A stretch of DNA of 64,000 nucleotides, taken from positions 9,633,406 to 9,697,405 of the forward strand of contig JARWKL010000007.1 of NCBI GenBank assembly GCA_029961685.1, in the 5' to 3' direction. The notes below the pieces were generated by a model. That model made no database searches and was not told the DNA's origin. It saw nothing but the letters and a program-made list of their open reading frames with translations. The first letter of the stretch is position 1; each line of letters starts with the position of its first letter. The position numbers and the translations under genes are program-made. The DNA comes from Aristolochia californica (taxonomy: Eukaryota; Streptophyta; Magnoliopsida; Piperales; Aristolochiaceae). Below are positions 23,501 through 37,252 of the stretch, piece by piece.

Positions 23501-26500
23501 TTAACATGTTTCAAGCATGCATATACACATTTAAAACATGTGCAGGATCAACTAGAAATCTCTTTCTTATAAAATTCTACGCTATCAGGGTTGAACTAGT
23601 GGAATATCCCAAACTTTGATATCAAAACTTCCGTGTTCATTTGTGATGTGTGAATTAATTGTATTTGCTTACATTTTTTTGTTTTTAATTTTTTGCATAC
23701 ATAAACTCTAAAATTTTCATTTTGTTGTGATCTGTTTGCCGTATCTTTTTTGTTTACGAGAGATAAAGAGAAAAGTGAAAACGCAAATTTTGATTTAAGG
23801 AAAAAGTATACATCTAAAATGGAAATGCACAAATGTAGAGAGAGATAATTCCAAAAGTGTTTGTAACGTCTAGGGATTGTAAACTCTTTCTAGTTTTTAT
23901 ATATCAGGTTTTGTAATCGTTGGAAAACAAAGGGGGAGGCGAGGGAATTTTTAGCTGAGTGTTGACTCCCAATCCATAAGTCATTTCTTACAAAAATATA
24001 GCCCGTTATGCATGATTGATTGATAAATCACTTTACAATCATCTATGATTCTTAGGTCACTTTGTTGAAAATGGGCAAAATAATGATTTGTTTGGCTCTG
24101 GTAAATATCCCTCCGCACCCAAAGTTGAGAATTTAATGAAGTTTGGATCTGTTCGTCATATGAATCTTTAACATGTTTCAAGCATGCATATCCACATTTA
24201 AAACATGTGCAGGACCAACTAGAAATCACTTTCATCTCAAATTCCATGCTATTAGGGTTGAACTAGTGGAATTTCCCAAACTTTAATATCAAAACTATTG
24301 TGTTCATTTGTGGTGTGTGAATAAATTTTCTTTGCTTACAATTGTTGTTGTTCTTAATTTTTTGCATACTTAAACCCTAAAATTTTCATTTTTTTGTGAT
24401 TTGTTTGCCTTATACTTTTTGTTTACGAGAGAAGGAAAAATTATACATCTAAAATCAAAATGCATAAATGTAGACAGAGAAAATTCCAAAAAATTGTTTG
24501 TAACTTTCAGGGATTGTAAACTAATTCTAGTTTTTTTATATCAGGTTATGCAATCGTTTGGAAAGGGGGACGTGGGGGAATTTTAAGTTGCGCGTTGACT
24601 CCCAATCCATAAGTCATTTTTTTACAAAAATATAGCCCATTAAGCATGATTATCCAATAAATGACTTTACAATCATCTATAATTGTTAGCTCAGTTTTTT
24701 TGTAAATCAGAAAAATAATGGCTTGTTTGGCCCGGATAAATATCCCACTGCACCCAAACTTTGAGAATTTAATGAGGTTTGGAACCGTTGGTCATCTGCA
24801 TATTTAACATGTTTCAAGCATGCATATCCATATTTAAAACATGTGCAGGACCAACTAGATATCTCTTTCTTATAAAATTCCAAGCCATCAGGGTTGAACT
24901 AGTGGTATTTCCCAAACTTGGATATCAAAACTTTTCTGTTCATTTGTGGTGTGTGAATAAATTTTCTTTCCTTACATTTTTTTTTGTTCTAAAATTTTTG
25001 CACACATAAACTCTAAAATTTTAATTTTTTTGTGCTCTGTTAGCCTTATATTTTTTGTTTACAAGAGATAAAGGGAAAAGTGAAAACTCAAATTTTTATT
25101 TAAGGAAAAAGTATACATTTAAAAAGGAAACGCACAAATGTAGAGTGAGATAATTCCAAAAAGCGTATGTAACTTTTAAGGATTGTAAACTCTTTCTAGT
25201 TGTTATATATCATGTTTTGCAATCGTCAGAAAACAAAATGGAGTCGGGGGAATTTTTTTCTTAGTGTTGACTCCCAATCCATAAGTCATTTCTTACAAAA
25301 ATATAGCCTATTACATATGATTGACCGATAAATCACTTTACAATCATCTATGATTGTGAGATCAGCTTTTTTAGAAATAGGCAAAATAATGTCTTGTTAG
25401 GCACAAGTAAATATCCCACTGCACCCAAACTTGAGAATTTAATGAGGTTTGGATCCGTAGGTCATCCGCATCTTTAACTTGTTTCAAGCATGCATATCCA
25501 CTTTAAAAACATGTGTAGGACCAACTAGAAATATCTTTCGTACAAAATTCCAATCTATCAGGCTTGAACTTGTGGAATTTCCCAAACTTGGATATTAAAA
25601 CTTATCTGTTCATTTGTGGTGTGTGAATAAATGTTCTTTGCTTACATTTGTTGTTGTTCTAAATTTTTTGCTCACATAAACTCGAAAATTTTTATTTTGT
25701 TGTGATCAGTTTTCCTTATCTTTTTTGCTTACGAGAGATAAAAGGAAAAGTGAAAACTCAAATTTTGATTTAAGGAAAAAGTATACATCTAAAATGGAAA
25801 TGCACAAATGTAGAGAGAGATAATTCCAAAAAGTGTGTGTAACTTTTAGGGATTGTAAACTCTTTCTAGTTTTTATATATCAGGTTTTGCAATCGTCGGG
25901 AAACAAAGGGGGAGGCGGGGGAATTTTTAGTTGAGTGTTGACTCCCAATCCATAAGTCATTTCCAACAAAAACATAGCATGTTACACATGATTGACCAAT
26001 AAATCACTTTACAATCATCTAAGATTGTTAGGTCAGTTTTTTTTTAAATGGGTAAAAGAATAGCTTGTTTTACCCGGGTAAATATCCTACTGCACCCAAA
26101 CTTGAGAATTTAATGACTTTTGTATACTTAGGTCAACTACATCCTTAACATGTTTCAAGCATACATATCCACATTTAAAAGATGTGTAGGACCCACTAGA
26201 ACTCTCTTTCTTATAAAATTCCAAGCTTCATGGTTGAACCAATAGAATTTCCCAAACTTGGATATCAAAATTTTTGTGTTCATTTGAGATGTGTGAATAA
26301 ATTTTCTCTGCTTACATCTGTTGTTGTTCTAAATTTTTTGCACACATAAACTCTGAAATTTTTATTTTGTCGTGATCTTTATGCCATATCTTTTTTGTTT
26401 ACGAGAGATAAATGGAAAAGTGAAAACTCATGTTTTGATTCAGGGAAAAATTAAACATCTAAAATAGAAATGCACAAATGTAGAGAGAGATAATTCCAAA

Positions 26501-28870
26501 AATTGTCTTTAACTTTTAGGGATTGTAAACTCTTTCTAGTTTGTATATATCAAGTTTTGCAATCGTCAGGAACAAAGGGGAGGCAGGGGAGTTTTTAACT
26601 GAGTCTTAACTCCCAATCCAAAAGTCTTTTCTTACAAAAATTTAGCCCATTATGCATGATTGACCGATAAATCACTTTACAATCATCTGTGATTGTTAGG
26701 TCAGCTTTTTTGTAAATTGACTAAATAATGGCTTGTTTGGCTCGGATAAATATCCCACCGCACCCAAACTTGAGAATTTAATGAGGTCTAGATCCATAGG
26801 TCATCTACATCTATAACATGTTCAATTATGCATATCAACATTTAAAACTTGTGCAGGACCAACTAGAAATCTCTTTTTTACAAAATTCCAGGCGATCAGG
26901 GTTGAACTAGTGGAATTTCCCAAAGTTGCATATCAAAACTTTTGTGTTCATTTGTGGTGTGTGAATAAATTTTCTTTGCTTACATTTTTAGTTTTTCTAA
27001 ATTTTTTGCGTACATAAACTCTAAAATTTTCATTTTATTGTGATATGTTTGCCTTATCTTTTTTTGTTTAATAGAGATAAAGGGAAAATTGAAAACTCAC
27101 GTTTTGATTTAAGGAAAAAGTATACATCTAAATTGGAAATGCACAAATGTAGAGAGAGATAATTCCAAAAAGAGTCTGTAACTTTTAGGGATTGTAAACT
27201 CTTTCTAGTTTTTATAAATCAGGTTTTACAATCGTCGGGAAAGAAAGGAGGATGCTGGGGAATTTTTAGCTGAGTGTTGACTCACAATCCATAAGTCATT
27301 TCTTAAAAAAATATAGCCCATTACGGATTATTGACCGATAAATCACTTTACAATCATCTATGATTGTTAGGTCAACTTTTTTTTGAATGGGCTAAATAAT
27401 GGTTGGTTTGGGTCGGGTAAATATCCCACCGGACCCTAACTTGAGAATTTAATGATATATAGATCTATGGATCATTTGCGTCTTTAACATGTTTCAAGCA
27501 TGCATATCCACATTTAAAACATGTGCAGAACCAACAAGAAATCCCTTTCTTATAAAATTCCGAGCTATCAGGGTTCAACTAGTGGAATTTCCCAAACTTG
27601 GATATCAAAACTTTTGTGTTCATTTGTGGTGTATGAATAAATTTTCATTCCATACATTTGTTGTTGTTAAAATTTTTTTGCAAACATAAACTCTAAAATT
27701 TTAATTTTGTTGTGATCTGTTTGCCTTGTCTTTTTTGTTTACGAGAGATAAAGGGAAAAGTGAAAACTCAAATTTTGATTTAAGGAAAAACTATACATCT
27801 TAAATGGAAACGCACAAATGTAGAATGAGATAATTCCCAAAAGTGTTTGTATCTTTTAAGGATTGTAAACTCTTTCTAGTTTTTATATATCAGGTTTTGT
27901 AATCGTTAGGAAAATAAGGGGGTGGCGGGGGAATTTTTGCATGAGTGTTGACTCCCAATCCATAAGTCATTTCTTACAAAAATATAGCCCATAACATATG
28001 ATTGACAAATAAATCACTTTACAATCATTGATGATTGCGAGGTCAGCTCTTTTAGAAATGGGCAAAATAATGTCTTGTATGGCACGAGTAAATATCCCAC
28101 CGCACCCAAACATGAGAAGTTAATGATGTTTTGATCCGTAGGTCATCTGTATCTTTAACATGTTTCAAGCATGCATATCCACATTTAAAACATGTGCAGG
28201 ACCAATAGAAATCTCTTTCTTATAAAATTCCAAGCTATCAGGGTTGAACTAGTGGAATTTCCCAAACTTGGATATCAAAACTTTTGCGTTTATTTGAGCT
28301 TTGTGAATAAATTTTCTTTGCTTACATTTGTTGTTTTTTTAAATTTTTTGCATACATAAACTTTAAAATTTTCATTTTGTTGTGATCTGCTTGCCTTATA
28401 TTTTTTGTATTAGGAGAGATTAAAGGAAAAGTGAAAACTCAAGTTTTGATTTAAAGAAAAACTATACATTTAAAATGGAAATACACAAAGTTAGAGAGAG
28501 ATAATTCCAAAAACGTGTCTGTAACTTTTAGGGATTGTAAACTCTTTCTAGATTTTATATATTAGGTTTTGCAATCTTCGGGAAACAAAGGGGGAGGCAG
28601 GGGAATTTTTAGCTGAGTGTTGACTCCGAATCCATAAGTCATTTATTATAAAAAGATAGACCATTACGCATGATTGACCGATAAATCACTTTACATTCAT
28701 CTATGAATGTTAGGTCAACATTTTTGTAAATCAGAAAAATAATGGCATGTTTGGCTCGAATAAATATCCCACCGCACCCAAATTTGAGAATTTAATGAAG
28801 GTTGGATCCGTAGGCCATCTGCATCTTTAACATGTTTCAAACATGCATATCCACATTTAAAACATGTGCA

Positions 28871-31800
28871 AGACCAACTGCAAATCTCTTTCTTATAAAA
28901 TTTCAAGCTATCAAGGTTTAACTAGTGGAATTTCCCAAACCAGGATATCAAAACTTTTGTATTCATTTGTGGTGTGTGAATAAATTTTATTTTCTTACAT
29001 TTTTTGTTGTTCTTAATTTTTTGCATACATAAACTCTAAAATTTTCATTTAGTTGTGATTTGTATGCCGTATTTTTTTGTTTTAGAAGAGATAAAGGGAA
29101 AAGTGAAAACTCAAGTTTTGATTTAAAGAAAAAGTATACATCTCAAATGGAAATGCACAAATGTAGAGAGAGATAATTCCAAAAAGTGTATGTAACTTTT
29201 AGGGATTGTAAACTCTTTCTAGTTTTATATATTAGGTTTTACAATCGTCGGGAAACAAAGGTGGAGGCGGGGGTATTTTTAGCTGAGTGTTGACTCCAAA
29301 TCCATAAGTAATTTCTTACAAAAGATAGTCCGTTATGTGTGGTTGACTGAAAAATCATTTTAGAATCATATATGATTGTTAGGTCAACTATTTTGTAAAT
29401 TGGCAAAATAATGGCTTTTTTGGGTTGGGTAAATATCCCACCGCACCCAAACTCGAGAATTTAATAAGGTTTGGATCCATAGGTCATATGCAACTATCAA
29501 ACATTTCAAACATGTATATCCACATTTAAACCATGTGCAGGACCAACTAGTAATCTCTTTCTTATAAAATTCCAAGCTATCAGGGTTGAACTAGTGGAAT
29601 TTCCCAAACATGGATATCAAAACATTTGTGTTCGTTTGTGGTGTGTGAATAAATATTCTCTACTTACATTTGTTGATGTTATAAATTTTTTGCATACATA
29701 AACTCTAAATTTTTCATTTTGTTGTAATCAGTTTGCCTTATATTTTTTGTTTTACAAGAGAAAAAGGGAAAAGTGAAAACTCAAGTTTTGATTTAAGGAA
29801 AAAGTATACATCTAGAATGGAAATGCACAAATGTAGAGAGAGATAATTCCAAAATGTGTCTATAACTTTTAGAGATTGTAAACTCTTTTTAGTTTTTATA
29901 TATCAGGTTTTGCAATCGTCGAGAAAAAAAGAGGGAGGCGGGGGAATTTTTTGCTGAGTGTTGGCTCCCAATCCATAAGTCATTTCTTAAAAAAAGATAG
30001 ACCATTAAAAATGATTGACCGATAAATCACTTTACAATCATCTATGATTGTTAGGTCTGTTTTTTTGTAAATGGGCAAAATAATGGCTTGTTTGGCTCGG
30101 GTACATATCCCACCCCACTCAAACTCGAGAATATTTATTAAGGTTTGGATTAGTAGGTTATATGCATCTTTAATATCTTTCAAACATGTATATCGACATT
30201 TAAACCATGTGCAGGACCATCTAGTAATCTCTTTCTTATCAAATTCCAACCTATCAGGGTTGAACTTGTGGTATTTCCCAAAATAGGATATCAAAAAATT
30301 TTGTGTTCCTTTCTGGTATGTGAATAAATTTTCTTTGCTTACATTTGTTGTTGTTCTAATTTTTTTGCATACGTAAACTCTAAAATTTTCATTTTGTTGT
30401 GATCTATTTGCCTTATCTTTTTTGTTTCGTGAGAGATAAAGGGAAAAATGAAAACTCAAGTTTTGATTTAAGGAAAAAGTATACATCTAAAATGGAAATG
30501 CACAAATGGAGAGAGAGATAATTCCAAAAAGTGTCTTTAACTTTTAGGGATTGTAAACATTTTCTTGTTTTTACATATCAGGTTTTGCAATCGTTGGGAA
30601 ATAAAGGGGGAGGTGGGGGAATTTTTGGTGGAGAGTTGACACCCAATGCATAAGTGATTTCTATAAAAAATATTACCCGTTACGCATGATTGACCAATAA
30701 ATCACTTTACAATCATCTATGATTATTTGGTCAAATTTTTTTGTAATGGGGAAAAATAATGGCTTGTTTGGCTCTGGTAAATATCCCACCGCACCCAAAC
30801 TCGAGAATTTAATAAGGTTTGGATCCGTAGGTAATCTGCATCTTTAACATGTTTCAAACATGTATATCCACATTTAAAACATGTGCAAGACAAATTTCAA
30901 GCTATCAAGGTTTAACTAGTGGAATTTCCCAAACCAGGATATCAAAACTTTTGTATTCATTTGTGGTGTGTGAATAAATTTTATTTTCTTACATTTTTTG
31001 TTGTTCTAAATTTTTTGCATACATAAACTCTAAAATTTTCATTTAGTTGTGATTTGTATGCCGTATTTTTTTTGTTTTATGAGAGATAAAGGGAAAAGTA
31101 AAAACTCAAGTTTTGATTTAAAGAAAAAGTATACATCTCAAATGGAAATGCACAAATGTAGAGAGAGATAATTCCAAAAAGTGTCTGTAACTTTTAAGGA
31201 TTGTAAACTCTTTCTAGTTTTTATATATTAGGTTTTACAATCGTCGGGAAACAGAGGTGGAGGCAGGGGAATTTTTAGCTGAGTATTGACTCCCAATCCA
31301 TAAGTCATTTCTTACAAAAAGATAGACCGTTATGCGTGATTGAACGAAAAATCATTTTAAAATCACCTATGATTGTTAGGTCATCTATTTTGTAAATTGG
31401 CAAAATAATGGCTTGTTTGGCTTGGCCCCACCGCACCCAAACTCGAGAATTTAATAAGGTTTGGATCCGTAAGTCATATGCAACTATCACATCTTTCAAA
31501 TATGTATATCCACATTTAAACCATGTGCAGGACCAACTAGTAATCTCTTTCTTATAAAATTCCAAGCTATCAGGGTTGAACTAGTGAAAATTCCCAAACT
31601 TGGATATCAAAACTTTTGTGTTCATTTGTGGTGTGTGAATAAATTTTCACTGCTTACATTTGTTGTTGTCCTAAATTTTTTGCATACATAAACTCTAAAA
31701 TTTCATTTTGTTGTGATATGTTTGCCTTATCTTTTTTGTTTTACGAGAGATAAAGGGAAAAGTGAAAACTCAAGTTTTGATTTAAGGAAAAGGTATACAT

Positions 31801-33317
31801 CAAGAATGGAAATGCACAAATGTAGAGAGAGATAATTCCAAAAAGTGTCTGTAACTTTTGGGGATTATAAACTCTTTCTTGTTTTTATATATCAGGTTTT
31901 GCAATCGTCGGGAAAAAAGAGGGAGGCGGGGGATTTTTTTGCTAAGTGTTGGCTCCCAATCCATAAGTCATTTCTTAAAAAAATATAGACCGTTAAGTAT
32001 GATTGACCGATAAATCACTTTACAATCATCTATGATTGTTAGGTCTATTTTTTTGTAAATGGGCAAAATAATGGCTTGTTTGGCTCTGGTACATATCCCA
32101 CACCACCCAAACTCGAGAATATTTAATAGGGTTTGGATTTGTAGGTTATATGCATCTTTAACATTTTTCAAACATGTATATCCATATTTAAACCATGTGC
32201 AAGACCATCTAGTAATCTCTTCTTATAAAATTCCAAGCTATCAGTGTTGAACTTGTGGTATTTCCCAAAATAGGATATAAAAAAATTTTGTGTTCATTTG
32301 TGGTGTGTGAAGGGAAAAGTGAAAACTCATGTTTTGATTTAAGGAAAAAGTATACATCTAAAATGGAAATGCACAAATGAAGAGAGATAATTCCAAAAAG
32401 TGTCTTTAACTTTTAGGGATTGTAAACTCTTTCTTGTATTTATATATTAGGTTTTGCAATCGTCGGGAAATAAAGGGGGTGGTGGGGAAATTTTTAGCTA
32501 AGAGTTGACACGCAATCAATAAGTCAATTCTATAAAAAAGATTGCCTGTTACCCATGATTGACCGATAAATCACTTTACAATCATCTATGATTGTTAGGT
32601 CAACTTTTTTTGTTAAGGGGCAAAATAATGGCTTGTTTGGCTCGTGTAAATATCCCACCGCACATAAACTCAAGAATTTAATAAGGTTTCGATCCGTAGG
32701 TCATCTGCATATTTAACATGTTTCAAAAATGTACATCCACATTTAAAACATGTGCAATACCAACTTCAAATCTCTTTCTTATAAAATTCCAAGATATCAG
32801 GGTTGAACTAGTTGAGTTTCCAAAACTTGAATGTCAAAACTTTTGTGTTTGTTTTTGGTGTGTGAATAAATTTTCTTTGCTTACATTTGTTGTTGTTCAA
32901 ATTTTTTTGCAGACATAAACTCTAAAATTTTCATTTTGTTGTGATCTGTATGCTTTATCTTTTTTGTTTTACGAGAGATAGAGGGAAAAGTGAAGTCAAG
33001 TTTTGATTTAAGGAAAAAGTATACACTAAAATGGAAATGGACAAATGTAGAGAGAGATAATTCCAAAAAGTGTCTATAACTTTTAGGGAGTGTAAAATCT
33101 TTCTAGTTTTTATATATTAGGTTTTACAATCGTTCGGAAACAAAGGTGGAGGCAAGGGATTTTTTAGCTAAATGCTGACTCCCAATCCATAAGTCATTTC
33201 TTACAAAAAGATAGAACGTTACGCGTGATTGACCGAAAAATCATTTTACAATCACATATGATTGTTAGGTCACCTAATTTTTAAATTGGCAAAATAATGG
33301 CTTGTTTGGCTCGGGTA
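28871..33317 (-). repeat. trimer higher-order repeat, period about 2.0 kb
   Basis: Three consecutive monomers repeat as a group. The segment at 28871 (CAAACCAGGATATC, TTAGTTGTGATTTGTATGCC) recurs at 30886. The monomer near 29500 recurs near 31490 (GCAACTATCA...), and the one near 30130 near 32115 (GAGAATATTTA, GGTTATATGCATC). A third, partial unit begins at about 32757 and is cut by the orientation switch at 33317. Differences include a 28-bp loss at 30890 and a ~120-bp loss at 32310. Confidence 0.78.
32306..32312 (-). other. deletion of about 120 bp in a trimer monomer
   Basis: GTGTGTGA is joined directly to AGGGAAAAGTG. In the sister monomer the same points are at about 30321 and 30438. 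Confidence 0.75.
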
Positions 33318-33341
33318 AATCAAAACTTGATTTTTCCATTT
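33317..33341. other. orientation switch J2 (minus to plus) with templated filler
   Basis: Reverse sequence GGCTCGGGTAAAT passes into forward sequence AAATCAAAACTTGA; AAAT (33317-33320) fits both. About 20 bp later the forward sequence jumps back upstream to TTCTTTCCATTTTAGATG and passes through AAATCCAAACTTAAG again, so 33321-33340 is a short extra piece copied from within a monomer. Confidence 0.8.
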
Positions 33342-33910
33342 TCTTTCCATTTTAGATGTATACTTTTTCCTTAAATCCAAACTTAAGTTTTCACTTTTCC
33401 CATTGTCACTCGTAAACAAAAATATAAGGCAAAAAAGTTACAACAAAATGAAAATTTTGGAGTTTATGTATGCAAAAAATTTAGAACAACAACAATTGTA
33501 AGCAAAGAAAATTTATTCACACACCACAAATGAACACAAAATTTTTTATATTCAAGTTTTGGAAATTCCACTAGTTCAACCCTGATAGCAAGAAATTTGA
33601 TAAGAAAGTGATTTCGTTTTGGTCCTGCACATGTTTTAAATGTGGATATGCATGCTTGAAACATGTTAAAGATGCATAAGACATACGGATCCAAACTTCA
33701 TTAAATTGTCAAGTTTGGGTGTGGTGGGATATTTACCCGAACCAAACAAATCATTATTTTACCCATTTACAAAAAAGCTGACCTAAGAATCATAGATGAT
33801 TGTAAAGTGATTTATCGATCAATCATGCATAACAGGTTATATTTTTGTAAGAAATGACTTATGGATTGGGAGTCAACACTCATCTAAAAATTCCCCCGCC
33901 TCCCCCTTTG
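33341..33910 (+). repeat. junction monomer M, inverted sister of 18924-19565
   Basis: This is the first full forward monomer after J2. It carries the same rare words as the reverse-strand monomer at J1 (for example CATTGTCACTCG and TAGCAAGAAATTTGATAAG, here with minor differences). Similarity seems to fall off after the CCTCCCCC tract. The pair forms an inverted repeat around the whole of block 2. Confidence 0.78.
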
Positions 33911-36511
33911 TTTCCCAACGATTGCTAAACCTGATAAATAAAAACTAGAAAAAGTTTACAATCTCCAGATGTTACAGACACTTTTTGGAATTATCTCTCT
34001 CAACATTTGTGCATTTCCATTTTAGATGTATACTTTTTCCTTTAATCAAAATTTGAGTTTTCACTTTTCCATCTATCTCTCGTAAACAAAAAAGATAAGG
34101 CAAACAGATCAGAAGAAAATGAAAATTTCAGAGTTTATGTATGCAAAAAATTTAGAACAACAACAAACGTAAGCGAAGACAATTTATTCACACACACAAA
34201 TGAACACGAAAGTTTTAATATCCAAGTTTGGGAAATTCCATCAGTTCAACTCTGATAGCTTGAAATTCTATAAGAAAGAGATTTCTAGTTGATCCTGCAC
34301 ATGTTTTGAATGTGTATATGCATGCTTGAAACATGTTAAAGATGGAGATGACCTACGGATCCAAACCTCATTAAATTCTGAAGTTAGGGTGTGGTGGGAT
34401 ATTTACCCGAGCAATACAAGGCATTATTTTACCCTTTAACAAAATAGGTGACCTAACAATCATAGATGATTGTAAAGTGATTTATCGGTCAATCATGCGT
34501 TATGGGCTATATTTTTGTAAGAAATGACGTATGGATTGAGAGTCAACACTCAGCTAAAAATTCCCCTGCCTCCCCCTACGTTCCCCGATGATTGCAAAAC
34601 CTGATAAATAAAAACTAGAAAGAATTTATAATACCTAAAAGTTATAGACACTTTTTGGAATTATCTCTCTCTATAGTTGTTCATTTCTATTTAGATGTAC
34701 ACTTTTTTCTTAAATCTAAACTTGAGTTTTCACTTTTCCCTTTATCTCTAGTAAACAAAAAAGATAAGGCAAACAAATCACAACAAAATAAAAATTTTAG
34801 AGTTTGTATTTGCTATAAATTTAGAACAACAACAAATGTAAGCAAAGAAAATTTATTCACACACCACAAATGAACACAAAAGTTTTGATATCCAAGTTTG
34901 GGAAATTCCACTTGTTAATTCCTGATAGCTTCAAATTTTGTAAGAAAGAGATTTCTATTTGATCCTGCACATGTTTTAAATAACGATATGCATGACTGAA
35001 ACATGTTAGAGATGCAGATGACCTACGGATCAAAACCTCATTAAATTCACAAGTCTGGGTGTGGTGGGATATTTACCAGAGCAAAACAAGCCATTATTTT
35101 ACCAATTTACAAAAAAGCTGACCTAACAATCAGAGATGATTGTAAAGTTATTTATCGGTCAATCATGCATAACGGGCTATAATTTTGTAAGAAATGACTT
35201 ATGGATTGGGAGACAACACTCACCTAAAAATTCCCCAGCCTCCCCCTACGTTCCCCGATGATTGCAAAACCTGATAAATAAAAACTAGAAAGAATTTATA
35301 ATCCCTAAAAGTTACAGAAACGTTTTGGAATTATCTCTCTCTACATTTGTGCATTTCCATTTTAGATCTATACTTTTTTATTAAATCAAAACTTGAGTTT
35401 TCACTTTTCCCTTTATCTCTCGTAAGCAAACAAGATAAGGCAAACAGATCACAACAAAATGAAAATTTTAGAGTTGATGTGTGCAAAAAATTTAGAACAA
35501 CAACAAATATAAGTAAAGAAAATTTATTCACGCACCACAAATGAACACAAAAGTTTAAATATTCAAGTTTTGGAAATTCCACTAGTTCAACCATGATAGA
35601 TAAGAATTTTATAAGAAAGAGATTTCTAGTTGGTCCTACACATGTTTTAAATGTTGATATGCATGTTTGAAACATGTTAAAGATGCAGATGACCTACTGA
35701 TCCAAACCTCATTAAATTCTCAAGTTTGGGTGCGGTGGGATATTTACCCGAGCTAAACACGACATTATTTTGCCCATTTACAAAAAAAGATGACCTAACA
35801 ATCGTAAATGATTGAAAGTGATTTATCGGCCAATCATGCTTAACGATTTTTTTTTTTGTAAGAAATGACTTATGGATTGGGAGTCAACACTCAGTTAAAA
35901 ATTCCCCCGCTTCCTCCTTTGTTTCCCGACGATTGCAAAACCTGATCTATAAAAACAAGAAAGAGTTTACAATCCCTAAAAGTTACAGACATTTTTTGGA
36001 ATTATCTCTCTCTACATTTGTTCGTTTCCATTTTAGATGTATCCTTTTTCCTAAAATCAGAATTTGAGTTTACTTTTCCATTTTTCTTTCATAACAAAGA
36101 AATAAGGTAAACATATCACAATAAAATGAAAATTTAAGAGTTTATTTATGCAAAAAATTTAGAACAACAACAAATGTAAGCAAAGAAAATTTATTAACAC
36201 ACCACAGATGAACACAAAAGTTTTAATATCCAATTTTGGGAGATTCCACTAGTTCAACCCTGATAGCTAAAAATAATATCAGAAAGAGATTTCTCGTTGG
36301 TATTGCACATGTTTTAAATGTGGATATGCGTGGTTGAAACATGTTAAAGAGGAAGATGACCTACGGGTCCAAACCTTATTAAATTCTCAAGTTTGGGTGC
36401 GGTGGGATATTTACCTGATCCTAACAAGCCATTATTTTTCCCATTTACAAAAAAACTAACCTAACAATCATAGATGATTTTAAAGTGATTTATCGGTTAA
36501 TCATGAGTAAC

Positions 36512-36517
36512 AAGCAT
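36512..36517 (+). other. small deletion (about 30 bp)
   Basis: GAGTAACAAGC is joined to ATTGGGAGTCAAC; the usual TATATTTTTGTAAGAAATG segment between them is absent. Confidence 0.65.
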
Positions 36518-37207
36518 TGGGAGTCAACACTTAGCTAAAAATTCCCCCATCTCCCCCTTTGTTTCCTGATGATTGCAAAACCTGATATATAAAAATAAGA
36601 AAGAGTTTACAATCCCTAAAAGTTACCGACATTTTTTGGAATTATCTCACTCTTGATTTGTGTGTCACCATTTTAGATGTAAAATTTTTCTTTAAATCAA
36701 AATTGGAGTTATCACTTTTCCCTTTATCTCTCGTAAATAAACAATATAAGGCCAACAGATCACAACAAAATGAAAATTTTAGAGTTTACAAATGCAAAAA
36801 ATTTAGAAAAACAAAAAATTTAAGCAAAGAAAATTTATTTTCGCACCAAAAATGAACACAAAAGTTTTGATATCCAAGTTTGGGAAATTCCACAAGTTCA
36901 ACCATGATAGCTCGGAATTCTTTAAGAAAGAGATTTCTACTTTGTCCTGCACATGTTTTAAATGTGGATATGAATGCTTGAAACATTTTAAAGATGTAGA
37001 TGACCTACGGATCCAAACCTCATTAAACTCTCAAGTTTGGGAGCGGTGGGATATTTACCCAAGCCAAACAAGCCATTATTTTGCCCATTTACAAAAAACT
37101 TGACCTAACATTCATATATGATTGTAAATTGATTTATCGGTCAATCATGCGTAACGGGCTATATTTTTACAAGAAATGACTTATGGATTGGGAGTCAACA
37201 CTAAAAA

Positions 37208-37208
<1 letters not shown>

Positions 37209-37249
<41 letters not shown>
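37209..37249 (+). repeat. 41-base C homopolymer within a monomer
   Basis: The usual short C-rich box (ATTCCCCCGCCTCCCCC) is replaced by 41 consecutive C, followed by TCCCTCCCTCT. CAGCT just before it is also lost. It may be slippage expansion of the monomer's C tract or an assembly/sequencing artefact. Confidence 0.9.

Positions 37250-37252
<3 letters not shown>

Larger units (their letters stand above)
18924..33320 (-). repeat. satellite array block 2, same monomer inverted
   Basis: About 22 monomers in reverse orientation. The reverse landmark GTTGACTCC (or a close variant) occurs at about 19041, 19700, 20373, 20608, 21280, 21952, 22625, 23293, 23961, 24594, 25265, 25937, 26604, 27275, 27947, 28619, 29289, 29960, 30635, 31284, 31948, 32504 and 33175. 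The 235-bp step at 20373-20608 marks an internal deletion. The prevailing diagnostic variant is GGACCAACTAG, which is CTAGTTGGTCC in monomer orientation. The right end (from about 28.9 kb) is organised as trimers. No gene was seen. Confidence 0.97.

Noticed and set aside
29980..30486. 168-codon minus frame, the longest in the array
   Set aside because: It is two of the recurring short monomer frames joined by chance loss of a stop; there is no domain, and the sister monomer 2 kb away has only part of it.
30071..32250. Plus-strand open frames of 63-71 codons in the trimer HOR
   Set aside because: They are antisense readings of the monomer and recur only because the trimer is duplicated.
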